Source: Paracyclopina nana (taxonomy: Eukaryota > Arthropoda > Copepoda > Cyclopoida > Cyclopettidae). From it: a DNA stretch of 64,000 nucleotides. The notes beneath the pieces are model-generated. The model saw only the letters and a program-made list of their open reading frames with translations. It was not told where the DNA came from and ran no database searches. The translations under genes and the position numbers were made by a program. Position 1 is the stretch's first letter. The number at the start of each line of letters is the position of its first letter. This document shows positions 48,701 to 58,816 of the stretch, piece after piece. The stretch is taken from NCBI GenBank assembly GCA_019096065.1, contig JAGUCH010000001.1, positions 17,360,001-17,424,000 on the forward strand, read 5' to 3'.

Positions 48701-51700
48701 ATAAATCGGGAAATTAAGACCTTGTCCTCAGAGCTTTTAAATTATCTATTTTTATCTGAGTTTATTTGTTTACTGGGCTGAGATGTATTAGCTAAAGTTC
48801 CTTGCTTTTTTCTCGCAGGTCTGACGATCGCATTCTCGTGTCTGGAAGGAGAGTTTTCATCGATGTTCGCCGAGGCTCAAGCTGCCAAGAGCAGCATTCG
48901 CCAAGCTCTCCGCGATGAGAGTGTCAAGGGATTTGCAGACGTCATCGTTTCAACCAATGTCTCAGTAGGCATCTGTCATGTGTAAGCTATTCAATTTATT
49001 ATGGATATCATACTCCCCATCATTCGAAAAGAGGGGAGAGCAAAATTCAGTTGGCTTTCTCTTTCCCTACATAACCTACATAAGTATCCACCTCGTTGCA
49101 TCATTTGCATTTAGATGAGAAATACGACCTTTGAATACAGAAGCTATACATGTGTAGCATCAGCATCTTACGCTCAAGGTTTAAAGGCCTAACCACAAAG
49201 AGCTGACAAGGAGTTAGCTTTAAGAAACTATTTGTCGTTTTTTGTATTAATCCAGCTTTTTCATCAGCTGACTTTTTCTCTCTGCAACGCTACAAAGTTC
49301 AGGTTAAAGCCCGAGTTAATGTTCGTATCAGCTTGTCAAGCCTTAATATTCCAAATGAGAAACGAAAAATCTTGACCAAAACAAGTTGCGGAATCTGCAT
49401 AGGTTTGATCGCAAACAACAAGTGAAGTGTGCTCAACTCAGTTGTGCGTTGCCACTTTTTTGAGAATCATTTGAATCAACAAGAAATCGCAGTTGTTAGC
49501 TGTCAGCTCTTTGCTTGGAGGCATTTGTGCGTGGGCCCTTTGAAACGAGTAAAAACGGACCGATTTGAGGCGATAGCCCGGATTTACGAGCTTTATTCGG
49601 ATAATTGATGGGGCCTGTCTCTTGGGACCGTATTACCACCGACTGCTTTCTCTTTTCAGCATCCAAGGCGCCGGACTGGGCGGCATGAAGCCCAACACCG
49701 TAATTTTGGGTTGGCCCAATAACTGGAGGAAACGCGAGGAGGATTCGTGGCGTGTGTTTGTCGATACCATCAGGAACGTTTCATCAGCCAAAATGGCCCT
49801 GCTCGTGCCCAAGGGCGTGCAAAGGTACCCCGACTCTGGGGACAAGGTCAAGGGCAACATTGACATCTGGTGGATCGTTCATGATGGTGGCCTTCTCATG
49901 TTGCTGCCATTCCTGCTGAAACAGCACCGCACCTGGAAGAACTGCAAACTGCGAATTTTCAGCGTGGCCCAGCCCGAGGACAACTCCATTCAGATGCGCA
50001 AGGATCTCATCACCTTTCTCTACCATTTGAGGTGATTTAGGCTACCACCACAGTATCTTGCTCAGCTGTTGAGTAATTGCACTTTATGGAGGTTTCCAGG
50101 CAGAGTTGCTCTTGTTGTTTCCGAAAATGGCCATTTTATTTGCGAAAAAGTCAAATTAGGCCATTTTTTAAAGTAAAAAAGCCATGTCTGGTACTTTATG
50201 TTAGATATCGCCTTTCTCTACCATTTGAGGTGATTTAGGCTACTAACACTGTATCTTGCTCAGCTGTGGTGTAATTGAACTTTATTGAACTGTTGCTCTT
50301 GTTGTTTCCGAAAATGGCCATTTTATTTGCGAAAAAGCCAAATTAGGCCATTTTTTAAAGTAAAAAAGCCATGTCTGGTACTTTATATTTGATATGATCT
50401 CATCGCCTATCTCTACCATTTGAGGTCATTTAGGCTAAAATCTTACTTTGTTTCAGAGTTACTCTAGTTGCATCTTAAAAAAGCCAATGTATTAGCAAAA
50501 AAGCCAATAGTGGCTGTTTTTTAAAGTGAAAAAGCCATGTCTGGAAATAAGAGTAAAGGCATGGAAATAGCATTGTTTGCAGTGCATTAGTCTGTCGTCA
50601 AGAGATTGTGTACTCTGTGTCAACAATGACCCCCAGAGACGATGTCCAAATCATATAATCATCACTTGAGCTACAAATGGCCAAAAACAACATAATTAGT
50701 AGAGAGGAAAAACAGTGACGTGCAACTCTTCTGATGAGGAGAAAAAACCATCTTCTTGGCAACTAGGTGTCCGCGTTGTCCTCGCCTTAGGTTATTCGAG
50801 CGGCAGGCTTATTTCCTTAAATATCAATTATTTATCATTAATTTTAAAATGTAGATTATTTCTTATAAAATCGGCGTGAATTCCCTTTTTGTAGAGTTAG
50901 ATTAAGGCAGAAATCTTCGCTTTGCTTCGCCGCCTTCGGAGGCTCGCTCCGCTCCGCTCGAATTTTTTGAAGAGTAATGGTGAAATAATTTTTTTTTTCA
51001 GAATTGAGGCCGACGTGGAGGTGGTGGAATTGGACGATTCGGACATATCTGAGTACACGTACGAGCGCACTCTTCTCATGGAGCAGCGTAACGAGATGCT
51101 CAAAGAGATGAAAGTCTCCGACAAGCGGAAGGGGAAAATGGTGAGCATTTCGCGGAATTCCCAATCACCAAAAATGATCGACATATTCGCGGGCTGAGAT
51201 CAAATGCCAACTCTTCTCAGCCTCGATACATTTAAACTTTATATTAATTTGAAAATTGAATACTTTTAAAATAATTGCGCGATTTTCGCATTACCTCGTT
51301 CACTATCTTTCTACACCTCCACAGCCTCGCCATCTCTCTTCTCAGAAGCACGAATTTAAGGTTGGGCCACTTTCGCTGTTCGCTACTACAATAGAAAGCT
51401 TTCACTTTGATTATCCTTTTATGTAACAATGCACCGAGACTGCCTTGCATCATGGATGTGTTGTTGTTTTGTAAACGCAGCACGTGTCCCCATTTGTTGT
51501 TACAAGCAAAAGCCTAAAGCCTCAAAACAAAGCGCTGACACAGACAGCTGGCAAAATCTAATTATTTATCTTTTTAGGCATTTCTCCTTATTAAAACTTG
51601 GAACATTGGAACAGTTTTTATTTTATTTTATTATGAGTTAATTTTTTGTACTCTAGATGTCAGCATTGTCAGCTCTTTGTTTGGAGGCCTGGAGTTCATT

Positions 51701-54700
51701 ATTGGATGCTATACTTTTTTCTTGGGCAAAACTTTCCGCACAACATTCTTCCTTGCTTTGCACTCGGAAACTTCCAAACCTAGAAGAGCTCTCTGCTCAA
51801 ATTAGATTTAAGGATTCCAATTTTCAAAAATCGAGCCTATTTCTAATTTTGAAGCTAGTTCAGTCTAAAAAATGACTTTATACAAGATTTCACAAAAATT
51901 AAATTATTGTGCTATTTTAGCTCTGAGGTTTAATTGGCAATTCTCTTTTGTTTCGAAATCTCGTTAAATGTGGAGCAAAGCATGTCTAACTGGATTTTCG
52001 CGGAAATTGGAATCCTTTAGTAGAAGAAAACTGCACGAGTCAGCTGTTGCTCCATGCTTGAAAACACTCTTGCTGCAACTCCTTTAAAAACGAGGCTCCA
52101 TTTGTCTTCTTGATGCACTTTGTGTTCCTCACACTTGGCTAGTTGCGAGCATTAATTGTTTCTAATGAACAATTTCTCTCTTTTGGCCCTTGTCATGCAA
52201 CGCTTTAATGTCCCGTTCATGTGCCCCCAAATTCCTTACGATAATGCACACCGAACGCCTTACGGAAAGGAGAAAAATTGTCTTATGACAACACAAAAGT
52301 AAACTTCTGCTTTGGAAAAAACGGGTCAAAAAAGGAGAAGTAAACACTCAAAAATTTATTTCAATTTCAGTGCCAAACTGGTTACTTTAAAACTTGAACG
52401 GAATTTTTTGAAAAATAGTATTTAAAAACTTTTTTAGCTGTAAGGTAGTCAAAGTTGAAAGTTTTGGGGATCTATTAATTTTGTCAGGCTGTAAAAGGGA
52501 AAATAAGCGTTGCGTGACCTTTAAAAATCTGTCAAAATGAGCATGTTTTAATTATGTCGTAATGCTCGTTTGTGTCAGATGACGAGGGCCTTTTATACCG
52601 AAATACGTCTATACATTTACTGTATCTTTCTTGCATTTTCTACTTTTTAATAAGGTAATAGTATAAAGATCTTGGTCTCATCTATTTTCTCCATTTTTCA
52701 CGCTGCTCTGCAGCTTGTGGATGACATAATCATCCAGACCGACAAGAATGCGAGCGACATCGAGGTGGAAAATATTGTCAATCGCAAAGTAAGCATAAAA
52801 AAGTTGTGTGTTTTCGCTAATTGCCCACGAAACACAAAAGCGATGAGATTGAACAGTTAATTGCATGCCATCATTTCGTATGTTTGGCCTTAAAAAAGGT
52901 GTCAGGGTCTCCCAAAACAAAAGAGCTATTTAAAATACTTCAACTTATTCATGTTGTAATGATATTTCCGTAGTAAATTATTTTTAAGAAAAAACCGAGC
53001 CGCTATTTTTAGGGCGTAGCTTCGGCTCGACTTTGAACCCGATCCATTTTTCAAAAAATCTACATTCTGGATCATTTTTACTGTATTAATTGGAAATACG
53101 ACTTAGCCAGTAATTTTTGGTAATTTTGGTAGCAATTATTTTAGAAAGCATTTTTTGGAAGGAGAAAGCCTCTTTTTTGTTGGAGGAGAGCCCTGCTTTT
53201 GTAGCCATTTTTCATCCTTTTTTCGCATCCTTTTTTCGGTAGCGGAAATGAGAACTAACTGAATTTTTCATTAGGTTGAAAAGGTCCTTGAGCACAGCCG
53301 CGCGGAGGCCGCGGCGCACGCGGCTGCAAATGATACGGACTCTACGCAGTCGATGGAGGCTCCCGCCAAATCGCCGTCAAAGGTGACATTTTCAGAGGAT
53401 CTGGATTCTCTCAATAATGAAGAGAATTCTTCTGTACGTGCAACGTCTTCTTTGGTGGGCGACATATCGTCGAAATTCCTCCTAAATGAGGACTGCTTTC
53501 TCCTGCTTTTCCACGCACAGCCACCCTTTTGATTATCATTATTTCCTACTTGCTTTTTGCCCAGAGTCTGACGCGGAAAAAATGAGACTCGGACTCAATT
53601 TAAAACCCCACTAAACAAATCGTGGCTTTTTGAGAGCTTTTTGAAATAGCTAGGGGTGCTCATTGAAAAAGGAGCCTTGCTTTTAGTAGTTCCTTTTTGA
53701 AGTAACGCACCCCCATACTGAAAAGATCTCTAAACTCTGTGATTTGTTTTTGTGGGGAAACTGCAAAAATTATGGAAAGTCTTTTGTGCTTTACCAATTG
53801 GTTTAATTTACCAATTTTGACAAATCGTGCATTTCACACTAAATGACTTGATTAAAAATATAAAATTATTTAAAAAACGTACTTATTGTAAAAAAGCTTT
53901 TTCAAAGAGAATTGAATTTGGCTCACTTATTTTTAAAGAGTAGTTTTTTCCAGAGAAAAATTGAAATTTTTACTTTCCAAGAAAAAATGCGTCAGACTCT
54001 TTTTGCACCATATTTTTTACCTCCTATTTTTACATCTATTTGTTACGCAGCCACTGTTTATGTACTGCTGTGGTTATAAAATTAAGCCGATTTGCTTGAT
54101 CCCCAGCCGTCGATGTTGATGTAGAGAACGATAAATCTGGTCGGGCCACAGTGGGCCGCAGTGCCAACGAAAAGTCTCCTCCCTTGGGAGCTTTGATGCT
54201 TTCCCGCCCACTGTGGCCTGGCATAGATTTATAACGTAGAAAGAAGACCTTGGCATTTTTATTCAGCGAAATTTTGCAGTTTCTGAAGTGTAGAGAAAGT
54301 CGAGCAAATGGGTGGCAACTGGTGGTGCCACAATTTATCTTCAGTAGGCCGTTCTCATATTGCCGGAAAAAGCTAAGCTAAGGTAAAATTAGCTAAGCTA
54401 AGATAAAAATTATGCAACGAAAACCGGTTATTTCGCTCAACATTCACAAAAAGCAGCTACTTTGCTTGAAATGTTGAGCGTTTGCTTAGCTATTTTTACC
54501 TTAGCTTAGCTATTTTCACCTTAGCTTAGCTTTTTCCGGCAATATGAGAACGGCCTAGTAGGGCAGCGAAGGTTCTCGTTAAGCCAGCAAAACTTGGGCT
54601 CATTTTGCCCAGCTCTGCTATTGGAAACTTGCTAGAAATCACAAAACGAGAAATGATTTGGAAGAGGACTTGGATACTTTCACCAAGAGTCTGATTCAAA

Positions 54701-57196
54701 GTTTTTGCCACTTTTCCAAAATGATGGGGGAAATTTCACTATTCAATGTTGGGATAAATTTTTGGCTTTCTTTATGAAAGTTGCCACATTTTTGTAATGT
54801 CTATAAAAATTCAGTTAAAAACTAGCAAACTGAAGCTTGAAAATTGGCCAAATGATTGTATTTTTTAAAAAAACGTACTAATTTTTAAAAAAAGCTTTTT
54901 TAAAAGAAAAATGAATTTGGCTGACTTATTTATAAAAAGTAGGTTTTTCAAAAAAGAAATTTTTGTTTTTGTTTTCCAAGAAAGAAAAACCTTTTTTAAA
55001 AACCTTAATTTATCATGAGAGTCGAGTGGCAAAACTTTTGACTCAGACTTTTCTTAGGCGTATAAGTGACTTTATGTATTTTTTGGTGTCGAAAAATCTG
55101 CTGAAAAAGACGTAGCATGTACCACTTTTTTTGTTGCTGTTGCTGGAAACTCAAAGCACCTTCAAATGGAGGCCGCTCAGACTTTCCAGCAATTTAGTGT
55201 GTTCTCCACTCATGTTCCCTCCTTTTCCTCACTTTTGCCTCTTTTTCCAGGAAAAGTTGGGTGGCTCGCTCCAGATTCCGCAGCAAAAGACCAGGTGTGT
55301 GTAATTACATTTGTAGCTTTCTATAAACCTCCTTAATTACCTGAATGCCTTACATAACTTCTTAGCTGTAAGGATCTTTCTCTTCTCGGAGAGAAAAAGG
55401 GAAATTCCAACAATTGCTAATTGAATTTTTGTGCCTTTGATGCACTTAAGGCAAAGTTGGCTAAATGTTTAATTGAGGCTAATTTTAGAGGCCATCCTCG
55501 CTGAGGCAACGCAGACTCTCTTTTGTTGCTGTTGACCTCAATATTGCTATTAATCAAGGCTGACTTTGTTTGACGAGAAGCATAAATCATGTTTTAGGGA
55601 GTCTTCCAACGTGCGTCGCATGCACACGGCCGTGAGGCTCAATGAGGTCATTGTGGCCAAGTCGCACGAGGCCAAGCTGGTCATCCTCAACCTTCCTAGT
55701 CCGCCAAAGACCATTGGACCAGACAGAGATGCGAGCTGTGAGTATACGTTGCCTTTCTAGTCCGCTAGATGGCGCAGCGATTTGTTTTGGCGCATATTGC
55801 TTACCAAACCTAGATGTTTTCGCCACTTGACCGTAGAAAATGCCAATGAACAATAATTGGGGGAAAATCCACTTCTGGTATTTTTGCCCATTTTTTTAAA
55901 ATTATTAGCGGTGAAAAATGCTAATAATTTTTATGATCTAGGATATTAGATAATAAAACATTCATTAGGTTTTTAGTTTTTAGCTCCACAAGGTGGAGCT
56001 GCTATTTGATTTTGTAGATATTGAGTACGTAGCCGTACATTTTTCGCCATTCCCCCACCATAAAAGCCAAAAGTCCACAATTGTTAGCAAATCCACTTCT
56101 GGTATTTTTTTACTTCGTCTATTATTCGTAGCACAATCCAAAGGTGTGATGAAAAAATGCGAGAACTTTGGCCACAGAGTTGAGCCACTATTTCTAAGGC
56201 GTATAATTTAGTAATGCTAGCTCGACTTGAAGGCCGATCCTATATATATTTACATGCCATTATCTGAATCTCTATAAGCCAGATGTAGACTTTTTTGGGG
56301 AAAATTGAATGGGATGATTATTTGCTGCAAGTCCCTATAACTGCCAAATTGCATTTCTCTTTGGAGGCAACGAGTGGAGAAAGCAGCTGGCTTTCTTCTC
56401 CTACTTGTAGACGAAAGTCGAGCTAGTAGTACACACAGTTTGGGCGGAAAAGATGGTTTTATACTTTCAACTTCTCTCTATGTAATGTATTTTCTGCAAA
56501 GCCTCTTTGCGAAATGGCCTTCTCATGGCTACAAAGAGAAGATGAAGATGATTATGATGCAGAGCCATAATTCTGCAAACTTTGGCATTTCGCAGCAACT
56601 TTATTTGACATATTGGCCGAAATTCACTTGCTACATCATTGCAGTGAATTCCTTTGAACAAAGAGCTGGCAACGCACAACTCCAGATGTTGTTCCAATTT
56701 TACTCAATTTTAAGGGCCTCTTTACAAATGTCTCCAAACAAAGAGCTCAATGCAAACAACGATGATTTATCATTTGTTCAAATGATTAATATCATGATGG
56801 TAACGCACAACTGAGTTGGGAATGTTTCACTCCTTGTTAAACACGCAACCTCGACAGATTCCGCAGCTTATTTTGACCAAGATTTTTCGCTTGACATTTG
56901 GAAAGTTGTGGCTTGTAAAGCTGATGTGAACATTAACTCGAGCTTTATCTGGATCATTGTAGCGTTGCAGAAACAAAAAGTCATTTAATGTAAAAGCTCG
57001 ATTAATACAAAAAACGACATACTATTCGAAAATTGAATCGCCGTCGGCACTTTGTGTTTAGGTGCTTTACTCTGAGGGTAACCCGAACTTTTTTCATCTT
57101 TCAGATATGGAGTTTCTTGAAGTGCTCTCGGAAGGTCTGGAACGTTGCCTGATGGTTCGAGGTGGAGGCCGCGAGGTCATCACTATCTACTCCTAG
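36742..57196 (+). CDS. kcc: Potassium-chloride cotransporter (KCC/kazachoc), 19 exons
   Basis: Exons: 36742-37036, 38147-38223, 42216-42656, 43194-43432, 43789-43938, 44001-44251, 44860-45016, 45966-46225, 47706-47838, 48139-48258, 48390-48589, 48819-48981, 49660-50031, 51002-51140, 52714-52788, 53275-53433, 55251-55294, 55598-55737, 57105-57196. Total 1169 codons, 1168 aa. A plasma-membrane SLC12 carrier moving K and Cl together. Landmarks: SSRFKVIS docking motif, [27 protein letters not shown] (TM1), the long loop between TM5 and TM6 with four cysteines and N-glycosylation sites (NCS, NET, NIT, NST), [39 protein letters not shown], and the invariant C-terminus [12 protein letters not shown]. 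Regulatory threonines conserved in KCCs are present in [11 protein letters not shown] and [12 protein letters not shown]. The most complete gene here; the exon set is consistent but unverified by cDNA. Confidence 0.95.
40352..40736 (+). mobile_element. Family A element, copy 2
   Basis: TAAGCCAGTGGAGGGACAAA...CGCTAGATGGCGCTGTGAATC...TTTGGCTTA, 385 bp; the best example of the TAAGCC...GGCTTA ends. Confidence 0.75.
41478..41998 (+). repeat. Minisatellite (16-17 bp units) with an inverted start
   Basis: From about 41610 to 41998 the unit GGGGCAAAAGTCCTA (variants ATTTCAAG, AGTTCAAG, GACCTAGG) repeats over twenty times. At its left edge TTGCCCCTGAGGATGCT (41510) is inverted relative to CATCCTCAGGGGCAAA (41608), making a hairpin. 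Confidence 0.8.
42004..42179 (-). mobile_element. Truncated family A element, copy 5
   Basis: Inverted copy from TTTTCAAGTTTTTCATTGCCG to CTACACTGGCTTATT, lacking the half with the other end. The minisatellite abuts the break. It ends about 40 bp before the exon at 42216. Confidence 0.6.
42719..43097 (-). mobile_element. Family A element, copy 3 (inverted)
   Basis: Begins TAAGCATAAAGTTGATAG...GCGCCATCTAGCGTGGCAAC and ends AAAGTTTGTCTCTCCGCTGGCTTA in intron 3. It covers most of that 537 bp intron. Confidence 0.75.
44257..44638 (+). mobile_element. Family A element, copy 4
   Basis: TAAGCCTGCGGAGGGACAAACTTT...CACTAGATGGCGCTGTGAATC...TTTAGCTT. It starts five bases after the exon end at 44251, so the splice donor GGTATA directly touches the element. 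Confidence 0.75.
46316..46711. mobile_element. MITE with about 40 bp terminal inverted repeats
   Basis: TATACCGTCTGACCGTTCAAAATTGGACGGT at the left is inverted as ACCGTCCAATTTTGAACGGTCACACTGTATA at the right. Inner pairs (TTGGAAAGCTTGAACC / GGCTCAATCTTTCCAA) continue the symmetry. TA duplication at the ends suggests a Tc1/mariner relative. Confidence 0.8.
48607..48700 (-). repeat. Family E copy 3 (inverted)
   Basis: AGCGCCCCTAGCGTAATCTAACGGCAAAACTTGGTAG...TTGTAAACAAA is the complement of the block order at 33660-33760. It starts about 18 bp after the exon end at 48589. Confidence 0.5.
49180..49525. mobile_element. Family C MITE in cotransporter intron 12
   Basis: Left GGCCTAACCACAAAGAGCTGACA, right TGTCAGCTCTTTGCTTGGAGGC, inverted, about 345 bp. 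The body shares TTAATGTTCGTATCAGCTTGTC and ACCAAAACAAGTTGCGGAATCTG-like blocks in reverse with 56830-56945. Confidence 0.7.
50004..50545 (+). repeat. Three-copy tandem array containing an exon end and splice donor
   Basis: The last 25-28 coding bases of exon 13 (ATCTCATCACCTTTCTCTACCATTTGAG|GTGATT) plus about 160 bp of intron are repeated at about 50208 and 50398. Each copy keeps CTCTACCATTTGAGGT and the block GAAAATGGCCATTTTATTTGCGAAAAAG or a close relative. Confidence 0.8.
50755..50965 (+). repeat. Family F repeat, copy 2
   Basis: CAACTAGGTGTCC, GGTTATTCGAGCGG and CGCCTTCGGAGGCTCGCTCCGCTCCGCTCGAA, in the order and spacing of 16240-16470. It ends about 35 bp before the exon at 51002. Confidence 0.65.
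51513..51690. mobile_element. Short family C MITE (about 175 bp)
   Basis: GCCTCAAAACAAAGCGCTGACA and the inverted TGTCAGCTCTTTGTTTGGAGGC differ at only two or three of 22 positions. The cleanest pair of family C termini in the window. Confidence 0.8.
53856..54990 (+). repeat. Diverged direct repeat in cotransporter intron 16
   Basis: About 130 bp at 53856-53990 (AAACGTACTTATT, AAAGCTTTTTCAAAGAGAATTGAATTTGGCT) recurs at 54853-54990. The hairpin at 54345-54557 lies between. Both are A/T-rich, so chance adds some similarity. Confidence 0.4.
54345..54557. mobile_element. Foldback MITE with about 70 bp arms
   Basis: The left arm GGCCGTTCTCATATTGCCGGAAAAAGCTAAGC is exactly inverted as GCTTAGCTTTTTCCGGCAATATGAGAACGGCC. 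Each arm contains repeated TAGCTAAGCTAAG words. Flanked by TA on both sides. Confidence 0.85.
55755..56110 (-). repeat. Family B copies after exon 18
   Basis: CCGCTAGATGGCGCAGCGATTTGTTTTGGCGC...ATCCACTTCTGGTATTTT at 55761-55885, and a second diverged inverted copy ending ATCCACTTCTGGTATTTTTTTAC near 56110. Confidence 0.5.
56650..56945. mobile_element. Degenerate family C element in the last cotransporter intron
   Basis: CCTTTGAACAAAGAGCTGGCAAC (56651) and CTCCAAACAAAGAGCT (56731) are two same-strand termini. The block 56830-56945 is the reverse of part of the 49180-49525 element. No clean right end seen. Confidence 0.45.
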
Positions 57197-58035
57197 ATCA
57201 ACCACTTTTTTCCGGAAGAAGAAGAAGAAGATCTTGGAGAAATGAAGAAGAAGAAGAATGATGATGATAAGTTAGAAAAATTGCGAAGCTTCCTTCAATG
57301 TTTGGACAAGTTTTATCTGAAAATCTTTTCACATGGTGCTTCCTCCTTAACTATGATTCAGTTCTCCCGAAAAAAAATAATCATCCATAGCCAGGATTTT
57401 AAGTGTTTAAAAATAGAGCAGCTTTGAATGTCTTGTGGTAGGAAAAGAACACTTTTTGCTAATGCATCAAATTAAACTATTGTCGTCTCTTACATAATTA
57501 CAAGTGTGAAAAAAATATGCACAATAATGACTTTGATGAAGAAATGTCCTGAGTTTACTCGGCAAATTGTAGCAGGCAAAAAATTGAGTTTTTCCTTGGC
57601 ATGATGACAATAAGCTAGCAGATTTCTCTGAATGTGTATCTCTTAAAAACTATAAATATAAGCATTAACTTATACATTTAGGAACTAATTGCTGCATCAC
57701 AATTATGAAAAAAACCCACAAATACTCTGTAGTATTTATTAGTTGGCTGTGCCCAAAAATAATCACGCGAAAACGAAATCCGAATCTGTGAAAATATGAA
57801 TGCGATTTGTACATATTGCCCGCGCGTGTAATAACCATAAATTGCTAATACTATGTAATAAGTTGTCATTCATTATTGTCTCTTACTTAAAAAAATATAG
57901 GGCACATTTTAGGAGATATTTGCCAATGATGTCAACAGTCTATTAAAACATATATATAACTGTCCTAGAAATGATTTAATTGTAGTCATGAACACGAGAA
58001 AATTTGCCGAAATAAACTAGCACAACTTTTTGAGT
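57197..58035 (+). other. Cotransporter 3' UTR with poly(A) signal
   Basis: AT-rich non-coding DNA after the TAG at 57194-57196. AATAAA at 58011 is the best poly(A) signal. A GAAGAAGAAG run lies just after the stop. Transcription converges on the DNAJC1 gene, whose stop codon is at 58817. Confidence 0.55.
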
Positions 58036-58299
58036 AAACTCTCTCTTCTTCTTCGTTTGGTGCCACTCAATATTCCTGCCATGAGCTTTCACTTTTTCAC
58101 GACTTTTTCAAAAGTGTCGCACAAGGCCACAACGGTGGAAATTTCCATTTCCCTGCTAGGATTTTATTGGTAAAGCCATCAATCAAAACTGTTCAATTTG
58201 TTTTTTTCGAACATCCGCAATATGAAAATTTTTTTTTATTGCAAACGCCTTTCTTTTTTGGGATCATGAAATTTATCCAAGCTGTTTTTGCGTCATCAG

Positions 58300-58650
58300 T
58301 TTTGGATGGCGCCGAAATAGGAAGAATACCAGAAGTGGATTTTCTCGAAATTGTTGATGCATGGCTTTTTTTGACGGCCAAATGGCGAAAATAGTAAGGG
58401 CTAGCACGCAATTTCTACTGTAACGAATCGCTGCTCCATCTTGCGGACAACTAATAATAAAATTGTAAGCTTATTACCTAATACACTTCAAAATTTCTCT
58501 AACTAAGTTACAGATTGAGCGGGTCCAAAATACCAGAAGTGGATTTTCTCACAACTCTTGATAATTGGCATTTTTGAAGATCCAGTGGCATAAATATTTA
58601 GGCCTGTCGAGCAATTTCCGCTAAAACAAATCGCTGCTCCATCTTGCGGA
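58300..58650 (+). repeat. Two family B copies in tandem between convergent genes
   Basis: Both copies show ATACCAGAAGTGGATTTTCTC (58327 and 58529), a GGCATTTTT/GGCTTTTTTT block and CGCTGCTCCATCTTGCGGAC (58428 and 58631). Unlike the MAP3K pairs they point the same way, so they define a unit of about 150-200 bp. Confidence 0.65.
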
Positions 58651-58816
58651 CTAGAAACGCACTAAACATAATCTTGAATAGCGAAACTTTTACCTTAATG
58701 AGTCTTCGAATTAAGCGAGTTGGGTAATTCGGAAAGAACATTTATACTAGCTGACAGTAACAATTGAATGCTTCTTATATAAATATATAAAAAATCAACA
58801 GGGTTAGGAGTCCGTT

